This document shows positions 34,340 through 42,183 of a DNA stretch of 53,845 nucleotides, in pieces. The translations under genes were made by a program, and so were the position numbers. Source of the stretch: JBFMFH01 sp040752275 (lineage in GTDB: Bacteria > Acidobacteriota > Vicinamibacteria > Vicinamibacterales > JAKQTR01); NCBI GenBank assembly GCA_040752275.1, contig JBFMFH010000113.1, positions 1 through 53,845 on the forward strand, written 5' to 3'. Below the pieces are notes generated by a model. That model saw nothing but the letters and a program-made list of their open reading frames with translations. It ran no database searches and was not told where the DNA came from. Each line of letters opens with the position of its first letter. The stretch's first letter is position 1.

Positions 34340-35173
34340 ATGGTCGACCTCCACCTCCACACGACAGCCTCGGACGGCCTCGATTCGCCTGCGGAGCTGA
34401 CGTCACGGGCACGGCTCGCCGGGATCACCACGATCGGCCTGGCAGACCACGACACCGTCGACGCCATTCCGGAGATGGAGCGCCTCGCTTCGGAGGCTGG
34501 CCTGGCGTTCGTGCCCGGCCTCGAGGTCACCGCCGTGTGGGAGGGCTCCGACGTCCACCTGCTTGCCTACTTCGTCGACGCCCGCTCGGCTCGGCTCGGG
34601 GAGTTTCTTGAAGATCAGCGCACGGACCGCTTGCGGCGTGCCCGGCTGATGGCAGCGAAGCTCACGGCACTGGGCGTTCCCGTCGATGTCGATCGGCTGA
34701 TCGCACGGTGCCGCGGGCGGGTCGTCTCGCGGCCGCTCCTCGCCCAGGCGATGGTGGAGGCTGGCCACGTGCCGGACGTGGCGGCCGCGTTCGACCTGTA
34801 CCTCGGGGATGGCAGGGCCGCGTATGTTCCGCGGGTGGGCGCCAGTCCCGGCGAGGTCGTCTCGCTGGTCAACGCGGACGGCGGGTTCGTGTCGATGGCT
34901 CACCCGGGAGTCACCTCTCGCGACGGCATGATTGCGGTTCTGGCGGAGGCCGGTCTCGGAGCGCTCGAGGCCTACCATCCCGATCACACGCGTTCCGACC
35001 GCGCGCGCTACCTGTCCCTGGCACGGGACCTGAACCTGGCGGTATCTGGCGGCTCCGACTACCATGGGGCCGGCTCCCACCATGCGGATGGTCTCGGCGT
35101 GGTGGGCCTGACCAGCGCTGAGTTCGCGGCCTTCTGTGCCAGAGCCGGGCGAGCGGTCCCGGCGGTCTCATGA
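34340..35173 (+). CDS. PHP-domain phosphoesterase (RnaAM/YciV-like)
   Basis: A 277-residue metal-dependent phosphoesterase. The PHP motifs are complete: DLHLHTTASDG (H5, H7, D12), LADHDTVDA (D36-D38), a conserved glutamate in PGLEVTA (E62), a His in MAHPGV, and GSDYHG near the C-terminus. Residues 100-190 contain the insertion typical of the 3',5'-nucleotide phosphatase / 5'-3' exoribonuclease group (DRLIARCRGRVVSRPLLAQAM). Likely hydrolyses pAp or short RNA ends. The start is uncertain because the heptamer array fills the leader; homologues normally start at M(V/I)DLHLH. It overlaps the next gene by 4 bp (ATGA). Confidence 0.85.
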   Translation: MVDLHLHTTASDGLDSPAELTSRARLAGITTIGLADHDTVDAIPEMERLASEAGLAFVPGLEVTAVWEGSDVHLLAYFVDARSARLGEFLEDQRTDRLRRARLMAAKLTALGVPVDVDRLIARCRGRVVSRPLLAQAMVEAGHVPDVAAAFDLYLGDGRAAYVPRVGASPGEVVSLVNADGGFVSMAHPGVTSRDGMIAVLAEAGLGALEAYHPDHTRSDRARYLSLARDLNLAVSGGSDYHGAGSHHADGLGVVGLTSAEFAAFCARAGRAVPAVS

Positions 35174-35718
35174 TCGGCGTGCGGGCGCGCTCTGTCAGAT
35201 CCGGATTCATCGAGCACTGGGTCGGCGTTGCGGCACGCGAACTTGGCCTGCCCGGATCCCGGTGCGCCGCACTTGACCTGGCGATGGGGGAGGGGCGCCA
35301 CGCAACCCTCCTTGCCGAGGCGGGCTTCGCGACGTTCGGGGTGGACGTGTCGGTGGAGCGCCTGCGCGCCGCGCGCGAACGCGCGCGACTCGCCGGGCTG
35401 ACGGTTCACGCCTGGGCCGCGGACCTCGACTGGTGGCCCTTCCCGAGTGAGCGGTTCGAGCTGCTGATCGTCTCGCGCTTTCTCCTCCGTCCGAGGTGGC
35501 ACGATCTGCGGGCCCTCGTCAAGCGGGCTGGCTTCGTCATCTACGAGACGTTCACGGTGGAGCAGTCGAGGCGGCGGGCTGGTCCCCGTTCACTCGATCA
35601 CCTGTTGCATCCCGGGGAACTGGCGCGCGCGTTCGGCGACTGGGACGTGCTGTTCGCCGAGGAGATCGCGGAGCCGGCCGCTCTCGCCCGCCTCGTGGCC
35701 CGGAAGCCGGACGCTTGA
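35170..35718 (+). CDS. Class I SAM-dependent methyltransferase (TehB-like)
   Basis: A 182-residue protein overlapping the PHP gene by ATGA. The Rossmann SAM-binding motif I is LDLAMGEGRHATLLAEAGF (about 38-56), followed by GVDVSVERLRAARERA, motif II-like WAADLDWWPFP, and LIVSRFLLRP. The arrangement matches tellurite-resistance/thiopurine-like small-molecule methyltransferases. Substrate is unknown. Translational coupling to the PHP gene suggests shared function, possibly RNA or nucleotide metabolism, but this is inference. Confidence 0.8.
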   Translation: MIGVRARSVRSGFIEHWVGVAARELGLPGSRCAALDLAMGEGRHATLLAEAGFATFGVDVSVERLRAARERARLAGLTVHAWAADLDWWPFPSERFELLIVSRFLLRPRWHDLRALVKRAGFVIYETFTVEQSRRRAGPRSLDHLLHPGELARAFGDWDVLFAEEIAEPAALARLVARKPDA

Positions 35719-35726
35719 GCGAGTCC

Positions 35727-36431
35727 ATGGCACCCGTACTCCGTGTCGCAGGACTCCGCAAGGACTACGGGGGGTTGCGGCCCCTGCGTCTCGAGGCCCT
35801 CACGCTCGAGGCCCGCGCGCGCGCGGCGATCGTGGGTCTCGATGGCGCGTCCGCGGAGGTGTTCGTCAGCCTGATCACCGGTGCCGCGCTCGCCGACGAG
35901 GGCACCGTCGAGATCTTCGGGCGGGCCACCTCCGCCATCACCGACGCCGGCGATTGGCTCGAGACGCTTGACCGATTCGGCGTGCTCAGCGTGAGAGCCG
36001 CGCTCATCGAACCCCTGACGATCCGCCAGAACCTGGCCATGGCATTCACCCTGTCGGTCGAGCCGATTCCAGAGGACGTGCTCGGCCGGATCCAGGATCT
36101 GGCCGCAGAAGCCGGGCTCTCCTCCGAAGACCTCGCCGCTCCCTGTGCGAGTGCCTCCCCGATGGTCAGAGCGCGTTGCCAGCTTGGCCGGGCGTTGGCG
36201 ACGTCGCCGGATCTGCTGATTCTCGAACATGCCAACGGGTTGGTGGCGGGCGGGGACGCTCGGGCCTTCGCCCGTCATGTCGCCCGGGCGGCCGAGTCTC
36301 GCGGTGCCGCCCTTCTGGCGCTGACCTCCGACGAGCGGTTTGCGCGTGCCGTCGCGAAAACGGTGCTGCGCCTCGATCCCGCGTCGGGCGGGCTGGTGCA
36401 CCTCGGGGGGTGGCGGCGGTGGTTCTCCTGA
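35727..36431 (+). CDS. Degenerate ABC-type ATPase (catalytic motifs lost)
   Basis: A 234-residue protein with the overall length and order of an ABC transporter ATPase. It has a beta-strand opening, a segment GALADEGTVEIFGR after the Walker A site, LTIRQNLAMAF in the helical region, and LGRALATSPDLLILEHANG at the Walker B site. Every catalytic element is altered. Walker A reads GLDGASAE instead of GxxGxGK(S/T), the signature region reads CASASPMVR instead of LSGGQ, Walker B ends LILEH instead of LLLDE, and the switch histidine is replaced (TSDER). It should not hydrolyse ATP, yet the frame is intact over 234 codons, so it may serve as a structural subunit. The start could be TTG at 35715 overlapping the previous stop. 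Confidence 0.7.
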   Translation: MAPVLRVAGLRKDYGGLRPLRLEALTLEARARAAIVGLDGASAEVFVSLITGAALADEGTVEIFGRATSAITDAGDWLETLDRFGVLSVRAALIEPLTIRQNLAMAFTLSVEPIPEDVLGRIQDLAAEAGLSSEDLAAPCASASPMVRARCQLGRALATSPDLLILEHANGLVAGGDARAFARHVARAAESRGAALLALTSDERFARAVAKTVLRLDPASGGLVHLGGWRRWFS

Positions 36432-36522
36432 CGCGGCGGCCGCTCGCTCGTGTCGGAAGGGCGGGGGGGAACACCCGTGACGCCGGCAAGGGACGTGCTG
36501 GCGGAGTCAGGGGGACACTGCG

Positions 36523-37236
36523 ATGAAGCTCGTGCTGTTCGACGTGGACGGAACGCTGGTGCTGACTGGAGGCGCGGGTGTCCGAGCCATGAGCCGGGCG
36601 TTCGAGGAGGTCTTCGGGATCGCCGATGGGTTTCGAGGCGTGCCGATGCCGGGGCGCATGGATCCGGGCATCCTGGCCGATGGCCTGCGGATGCACGACG
36701 TCCCGGCCTCCGAAGGGGAGATCGAGCGCTTCCGCGAGCGCTACTTCGAGCTGCTGATCGACGAGATGCAGCACCCGACGCCCGCCGCGCCGGGCGTGCC
36801 GATGAAGCGCCGGTTCAACGGGACCCTGCCCGGCGTCCGGGCACTACTGGACGCGCTCTCGGTGCGGGACGACATGTTCCTGGCCCTGTTGACGGGGAAC
36901 TACGCCCGCGGGGCGCACCTGAAACTCGAGCACTTCGACCTGTGGCGCTACTTCGCGTGCGGGGCGTTCGGCGACGATGCCGCCGACCGGCACGAACTCG
37001 TGCCAATCGCCGTTGCCCGTGCCCGAGAGGCGGGGTGCCCCGCCCTCAGCCGGCAGGATGTCATCGTCGTCGGGGACACGACGAGGGACATTGCCTGCGC
37101 CCGGGACGCAGGCGTGCGGTGTCTCGCCGTTGCAACGGGAGGTGACGCCTTCGACACGCTCCGGGCTGCCGGCCCAGACGCACTCTTCGTCACCCTCGAG
37201 GAGACGGCCTCGGTGATCGCCGCCCTGCTGGAGTAG
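36523..37236 (+). CDS. HAD-superfamily phosphatase (phosphoglycolate phosphatase-like)
   Basis: A 237-residue HAD hydrolase. Motif I is FDVDGTL with the nucleophile D7 and acid/base D9, motif II is LLTGN (T124), and motif IV is VVGDTTRDIACAR. The cap lies in residues 15-100. Such enzymes dephosphorylate small sugar or nucleotide phosphates; the substrate is uncertain. The ATG lies behind a weak purine stretch. Its last codon and TAG stop fall inside one copy of a 22-bp direct duplication that begins the dispersed repeat cluster, so the C-terminus may have been reset by repeat insertion. Confidence 0.85.
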   Translation: MKLVLFDVDGTLVLTGGAGVRAMSRAFEEVFGIADGFRGVPMPGRMDPGILADGLRMHDVPASEGEIERFRERYFELLIDEMQHPTPAAPGVPMKRRFNGTLPGVRALLDALSVRDDMFLALLTGNYARGAHLKLEHFDLWRYFACGAFGDDAADRHELVPIAVARAREAGCPALSRQDVIVVGDTTRDIACARDAGVRCLAVATGGDAFDTLRAAGPDALFVTLEETASVIAALLE

Positions 37237-37350
37237 TTCACACCCGCGCTAGGGAGTAGTTCACACCCGCGCTAGAACGGGTCTCGTTGCGGAGTCGTCC
37301 CGGAGTCACCCCGGAGTCACCCCGCTCTAGACCCGCTCTAGAGCGGGTCT
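37231..37350. repeat. Dispersed repeat, copy 2 (inverted) with tandem duplication and palindrome
   Basis: The cluster has three parts. A 22-bp sequence beginning GAGTAGTTCACACC is present twice (37231-37252 and 37254-37275). Then comes the reverse complement of the 12455-12507 element: the core in the form GCTAGAACGGGTCTCG and 11-bp units CGGAGTCACCC. Last is a perfect 22-bp palindrome at 37329-37350, with arms AGACCCGCTCT and AGAGCGGGTCT. The HAD stop codon lies in the first duplication, and the lhr stop codon is the TAG at the palindrome centre. It may serve as a bidirectional terminator for the two converging genes. Confidence 0.85.
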
Positions 37351-40300
37351 CCGGCCCCTGATCCGGGCTCTCTGGTCCGCGGCAGGTAGTACCCCATTGC
37401 CGATGCGACAAGTCCGGCTTCCAGCAGGTACCGACCGAGATCGTGCTGCCCGGCCGGCCGGCCGTTGATCGTGCCCACCAGAAGGCCACCCCGGCGCCCC
37501 TCTCCGCTTCGCGCAATCGACGCGAGTTCGGAGGCCAGAGCCCGGGCGGTGCGGCTGCGATCGGGCTCGGCCTCGGGCAGGAACACCGCCACATCCGGGC
37601 TCCCGCTCCGGAGGAAGGCCGCCAAGGCTCCGTCGACCACCACGACGCTGGTGCCAACCGCGCGGGCGAAAGCCGGCATCGCGGCGACCTCGTCGCCCGG
37701 AACCGCCGCGGGCCACTTCAGCACGGACCCGTACGGATTGGCGGGGTCGGTCGACGCCAGCCACACCGCCTCCGCCTCATTGGGGAGGCTCCGCAGGTTC
37801 CTCAACAGGTCGACGGCCGCGGGCCTGGCGAACTGCGTCGCGGCCACGCCGCCCACGAAGTACCCCCGTCGAATGCGGCCGGACTCTTCCATCGCCCTCA
37901 ACACCGGGTAGATGGCACCGAATCCGCCTGCGAGGCTCTCGGCAGCCACTGCCTCGCGGGTCAGGACGCCATGTCGCGACAGCAATTGATCGGCGATGGC
38001 CGCGGCCCACGACGTCGCCGTCCCGTCGGGCCGCGCCTGCGGGACCAGGGCCCATCGCCCCTCGCTGGCCGGAGGGGCGAGACGCCGAGAACGGAAGCTC
38101 CCGCCGTCGGATCGGCGGTGCCGCGTCCGATCCGGAGGGCGCACGTAGCGTCGCAACGCCTGAAACGTGTCGTTGGTGACGAGGCCCTTCCAGACCAGGG
38201 CCCAGAGCGCATCGAGGGTTTCGCCCGGGTATCCGCCGCCGCACCGTGCGTGGATGGCAGCGAAGAACGACGCGCCCTGTTCGCGAAGCACGTCGAGGAT
38301 GCCTGCCATGCGATCGGCGAGCGGGCCCTCGAAGGACTCGCCGCCCGGCCCGCGCGGACGCACCAGGCGGGGAAGGTGATCGGTCAGGTAGAGCGCCAGG
38401 CGGCCGTCACGCGGCCCGAGCGGCTCGAGACCGACCCAGGCGAGTTCCCCGGCCGCCGCGAGCGCGTCGAGGTCGCCGGGTTCGTAGCCCGATACGCGCG
38501 CCGGGAGAATCGAAGTCTCGAGCAGGGATGCCGGCAGCGGTGCACCCTGTAGGATCTCGACCGCGTCGAGGAGCGTGTTCGGGCCGGACCGGCCGGAGTG
38601 GATGCCGTGCCATCTGAGCAGTAGCCTGCCGAGGGCCTCGGGTGCGACCGGCGCCGCTTCCCGGCGAAGCTTCGCGACCGATCGCTGGCGCGCCAGGCGC
38701 AGGACATCCGGGTTGCACCACTCCCGCCCGACTCCACCGGGGCGGAAACTGCCTTCGACTAGGCGGCCACGAACAGCCAGACGGACGAGCGTCGCCGCGG
38801 CGTCGGGCTCGGCAACCCCGTGACGGGCCGCGAAGTCGCGTACGCTGAAAGGCCCGTGGGTTCGCGCGAATCGCAAAGCCAGCTCGTCGAGCGGGCGCTC
38901 GACGGCCCCAAGCAACGATCCAGGCAGTCCCGGCGGAAGGGCGACTGCGAGGGCGTCCCGATACTGGCTAGCGTGTTCGACGGCCACGTACCTGGTGCTG
39001 CCGGCGATCGTCGCCCTGATGGCCCGATGCTCGGCCACGAGCCTGCGGGCGAGCCGGGCGGGGTTGGCCACGCCGCGCGCCGCCAGTTCTCCCTTCCCGA
39101 GGTCGCCGAGCCGCAGCAGGAGGTCGTGCAGGCGATCGGGCGAGTCGACAGGCCGCTGCCCGTCGAGATGCTGCAACTCGCGTTCGAGTTCGTCGAGCAC
39201 GCCGGCGTCGAGCAGTTCACGCAGGTCGGCGACACCGATGAGGTCCCGCAGCTGCGCCTGGTCGATGGTGAGGGCGTGCGCGCGCCGCTCAGCGAGCGGC
39301 GCGTCGCCGTCGTACAGATAGTTGGCGACATACCCGAACAGCAGCGATGCGGCGAAGGGCGAGGGCGTCTCCGCGTCGTGCGTGACGAGCTTCATCGAAC
39401 GCTGTTCGATGCGGTGGAGCACGTCGACGAGCGCCGGAATGTCGAAGTCGTCCCGCAGACACTCCCGGTAGGCCTCGAGCACGATAGGGAACGACCCGTA
39501 GCGGCTGGCGACGGCCAGCAGGTCCGATGCCCGCTTGCGCTGCCGCCACAACGGCACCCGCGCCCCCGGCCGGCGCCGCGGGAGCAGCAGCGCCCGACCG
39601 GCCGCCTCCCGAAACCTTGCCGCGAAGAACGCGGTCGACCCGATCTCGCCCACGACGAGATGTTCGACGTCCCCCGACGGCGGCACGAGCAACGATACGT
39701 CTGGGGGTTCGTCCGTGTCCGGAAAGCGCACGACGAACCCGTCATCCGTCCACATCGTCTCGACGTCGAGGTCGAGCTTCGCCCGAATCCGCGCCGCCGC
39801 GGCCATGGCCCACGGGGCGTGCACCCGGCTGCCGAGCGGCGAGAGCACGCACACGCGCCATTCGCCCAGTTCGTCGCGGCAGCGCTCGATGACCAGCGTC
39901 CGGTCGTCGGGGACGGCGCCCGCCGCCGCCTGGTCCGACACGTAGCGGACCAGGTTCTCTGCAGCCTGGCGATCGAGATCGTGCGACGCCGTCAGGTAGG
40001 CCATCGCTGCCGGGGCCGGCATCTCGCGAAGCCGCCGGACCAGTTCGCCGATGCGCAGGCCGAACTCGATGGGGCGTCCGGGGGCGTCGGCCTTCCAGAA
40101 GGGCATCCGGCCAGGCTCGCCAGGTGCCGGCGAGACCAGGACGCGGTCGTGCGAGATCTCCTCGATGCGCCAGGTCGTCGCGCCCAGGACGAACGTCTCT
40201 CCCACGCGGCTCTCGAACACCATCTCTTCATCGAGTTCGCCGACGCGCGCGGCTCCCTTCGGAGCTCCGGCCAGGAAGACCCCGTAAAGGCCGCGATCCG

Positions 40301-41975
40301 GGATCGTCCCGCCACTGACGACGGCGACGCGGCGGGACCCTTCCCTGGCGGTGACGTTGCCGCGGATCCGGTCCCAGGTGACTCGCGGCTTGAGCTCGGC
40401 GAACTCGTCCGACGGGTAGCGCCCGGAGAGCATGTCGAGCACACCCTCGAAGATCGCCCGGCTCAACTCCGCAAACGGCGCCGCCCGGCGGACAATGGCG
40501 AACAGATCATCGACGTGCCACCGGTCCATTGACGCCATCGCGACAATCTGCTGGGCCAGGACGTCGAGGGGATTCCTCGGATAGCGCGTCGACTCGACCA
40601 GGCCGTCGTGCATCGCGCGCGACACGGCCGCGCACGACAACAGGTCGCCGCGGAACTTGGGGAACAGGACGGCCCGGCTGATCGCGTGCACGTGGTGTCC
40701 GCCCCGGCCGGCCCGCTGCAGGCCGCTCGCCACGGTCGGCGGCGCCTCGATCTGCACAACGAGATCGATCGCGCCCATGTCGATGCCGAGTTCGAGCGAC
40801 GAGGTGGCGACCAGGCCGCGCAGGCGTCCACCCTTCAGGGCGTCCTCGATCTCGACGCGCTGCTCCCGGGCAATGGAGCCATGGTGGGCCCGCACCAGCG
40901 GTTCGCCAGCCAGTTCGTTGATCGCACCGGCCAGCCGTTCGGCGACCCGACGGCTGTTCACGAAGATGAGGGTCGATCGATGGCCGCGGACGAGATCGAG
41001 CAGACGCGGGTGAATGGCCGTCCAGATCGACCGGTGCGATGAGGGACGCTTGGCCGGCCGCCGCGGGACTGGCGCCGGCTCGCCCAGTCGCGCCATGTCC
41101 TCGACAGGCACCTCGACCCGCAGGTCGAGCCGCTTGCGCTCGCCGGTGTCCACGATGGTCACGGGGCGGTAGCGCACGGGAATCCCCGATGCCTGGAATT
41201 CCTGGTGGAGGGCGCGTTCGGGGCCTGCAGGCGTGTCGCCCAAGGCTGAAGCCCTGGGCCTGCGAGCTGCGTTCCGCTGTCGCGCCGGAGGCCGCGTCTG
41301 TGGACCCGGCGTGTGGCCGGGCGTGCATGGCTCCGCCCCACCGAGAAAGCGGGCCACTTCGTCGAGTGGGCGTTGGGTGGCCGAGAGGCCTATGCGCTGC
41401 AGCGGCCCTCCGGCAATCGCCTCGAGTCGCTCGACCGATAACGCGAGGTGCGCGCCCCGCTTCGTGGCGACCAGGGCATGCACCTCGTCGACGATGAGCG
41501 TCCGTACGGAGACGAGCGCGTCGCGCGCGCCGGATGTCAGGAGCAGGTAGAGGGATTCCGGCGTCGTGATCAGGATGTCCGCCGGCTGCCGCTTGAAGCG
41601 CGTCCGCTCGGCGGGCGGCGTGTCTCCCGATCGAACCGCGAGTACAGGCAGGTGGAACGCCGCGCCATCGAGGGCCGCCTGTCGTGCGATGCCGGCCAGG
41701 GGCGAACGCAGGTTCTTCTCGACGTCCACCGCCAGAGCCTTGAGCGGTGACACATACAGCACCCGGCAGCGGCGCGGATCCGGCGGGACCGCGTCGAACA
41801 TCAAGCGGTTGATGGCCCACAAGAAAGCGGCGAGCGTCTTCCCGCTTCCCGTCGGGGCCTGGATGAGCGTTGAGTCTCCCCTGGCAATCGCAGCCCAGCC
41901 CTTGGTTTGTGCCGGCGTCGGATCGCCGAGGGTGGAGCGGAACCAGGTCTGCGTCGAGGGGTGGAGGAGCATCAT
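37338..41975 (-). CDS. lhr: Lhr-type superfamily 2 DNA/RNA helicase, full length
   Basis: A 1545-residue 'large helicase-related' protein, close to the size of long bacterial Lhr. The helicase core holds motif Q/I (PTPAQTKGW, APTGSGKT 40-47), motif Ia (SPLKALAVD), motif II DEVH (163-166), motif III (LSAT, 197-200), motif IV (TLIFVNSRRVAERLA), motif V and VI regions (ATSSLELGIDMGAID, LQRAGRGGH). Lhr-specific winged-helix and barrel domains follow (about 560-900), then the C-terminal Lhr-CTD (about 900-1545) rich in further winged helices. Lhr proteins unwind nucleic acid in DNA repair. Residues 214-269 are an unusual low-complexity insertion, listed separately. The stop codon lies within a repeat palindrome. 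Confidence 0.92.
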   Translation of the reverse strand: MMLLHPSTQTWFRSTLGDPTPAQTKGWAAIARGDSTLIQAPTGSGKTLAAFLWAINRLMFDAVPPDPRRCRVLYVSPLKALAVDVEKNLRSPLAGIARQAALDGAAFHLPVLAVRSGDTPPAERTRFKRQPADILITTPESLYLLLTSGARDALVSVRTLIVDEVHALVATKRGAHLALSVERLEAIAGGPLQRIGLSATQRPLDEVARFLGGAEPCTPGHTPGPQTRPPARQRNAARRPRASALGDTPAGPERALHQEFQASGIPVRYRPVTIVDTGERKRLDLRVEVPVEDMARLGEPAPVPRRPAKRPSSHRSIWTAIHPRLLDLVRGHRSTLIFVNSRRVAERLAGAINELAGEPLVRAHHGSIAREQRVEIEDALKGGRLRGLVATSSLELGIDMGAIDLVVQIEAPPTVASGLQRAGRGGHHVHAISRAVLFPKFRGDLLSCAAVSRAMHDGLVESTRYPRNPLDVLAQQIVAMASMDRWHVDDLFAIVRRAAPFAELSRAIFEGVLDMLSGRYPSDEFAELKPRVTWDRIRGNVTAREGSRRVAVVSGGTIPDRGLYGVFLAGAPKGAARVGELDEEMVFESRVGETFVLGATTWRIEEISHDRVLVSPAPGEPGRMPFWKADAPGRPIEFGLRIGELVRRLREMPAPAAMAYLTASHDLDRQAAENLVRYVSDQAAAGAVPDDRTLVIERCRDELGEWRVCVLSPLGSRVHAPWAMAAAARIRAKLDLDVETMWTDDGFVVRFPDTDEPPDVSLLVPPSGDVEHLVVGEIGSTAFFAARFREAAGRALLLPRRRPGARVPLWRQRKRASDLLAVASRYGSFPIVLEAYRECLRDDFDIPALVDVLHRIEQRSMKLVTHDAETPSPFAASLLFGYVANYLYDGDAPLAERRAHALTIDQAQLRDLIGVADLRELLDAGVLDELERELQHLDGQRPVDSPDRLHDLLLRLGDLGKGELAARGVANPARLARRLVAEHRAIRATIAGSTRYVAVEHASQYRDALAVALPPGLPGSLLGAVERPLDELALRFARTHGPFSVRDFAARHGVAEPDAAATLVRLAVRGRLVEGSFRPGGVGREWCNPDVLRLARQRSVAKLRREAAPVAPEALGRLLLRWHGIHSGRSGPNTLLDAVEILQGAPLPASLLETSILPARVSGYEPGDLDALAAAGELAWVGLEPLGPRDGRLALYLTDHLPRLVRPRGPGGESFEGPLADRMAGILDVLREQGASFFAAIHARCGGGYPGETLDALWALVWKGLVTNDTFQALRRYVRPPDRTRHRRSDGGSFRSRRLAPPASEGRWALVPQARPDGTATSWAAAIADQLLSRHGVLTREAVAAESLAGGFGAIYPVLRAMEESGRIRRGYFVGGVAATQFARPAAVDLLRNLRSLPNEAEAVWLASTDPANPYGSVLKWPAAVPGDEVAAMPAFARAVGTSVVVVDGALAAFLRSGSPDVAVFLPEAEPDRSRTARALASELASIARSGEGRRGGLLVGTINGRPAGQHDLGRYLLEAGLVASAMGYYLPRTREPGSGAGDPL
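41169..41336 (-). repeat. Repeat-derived in-frame insertion (56 codons) within lhr
   Basis: Between VARFLGG and RPVTIVD, segments that are normally nearly adjacent in Lhr, there are 56 extra codons rich in Pro, Arg and Ala. Their DNA includes a hairpin at 41238-41259: GCCCAAGGCT and AGCCCTGGGC share one mismatch and a TGAA loop. It is flanked by CCTGCAGGCGTGTC and CCTGCGAGC. The hairpin is like REP-type intergenic repeats. The insertion keeps the frame. Confidence 0.65.
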
Positions 41976-41978
41976 GGG

Positions 41979-41999
41979 CAGAAGACAGAAGACAGAATA
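41979..41999. repeat. Heptanucleotide tandem repeat, CAGAAGA, 3 units (last imperfect)
   Basis: Units CAGAAGA, CAGAAGA and CAGAATA start 3 bp upstream of the lhr start codon (minus strand) and occupy the position where its ribosome binding site would be. Read on the coding strand it is TCTTCTG. Confidence 0.8.
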
Positions 42000-42183
42000 A
42001 AGGAAGACGCGGGCTGGGACCGCATGAGCTGGGGAGTACCGGCTACGAACGCTGAGGCGGGAGTAGCCCAGGGCTGGTAGTCGTCACAGGCCCAGCCGCC
42101 CCGCCCGACCATCCCCAATCAGCCCTTGGTGATCCGCCTCTCGCGCGCGTGTCACGGGAACGGCTGTTCATGAATCACTGTTC

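Noticed and set aside
36164..36235. Functional ABC Walker B / signature region
   Set aside because: The segment aligns in position, but the residues required for ATP binding and hydrolysis are absent, so an active ATPase call was rejected.
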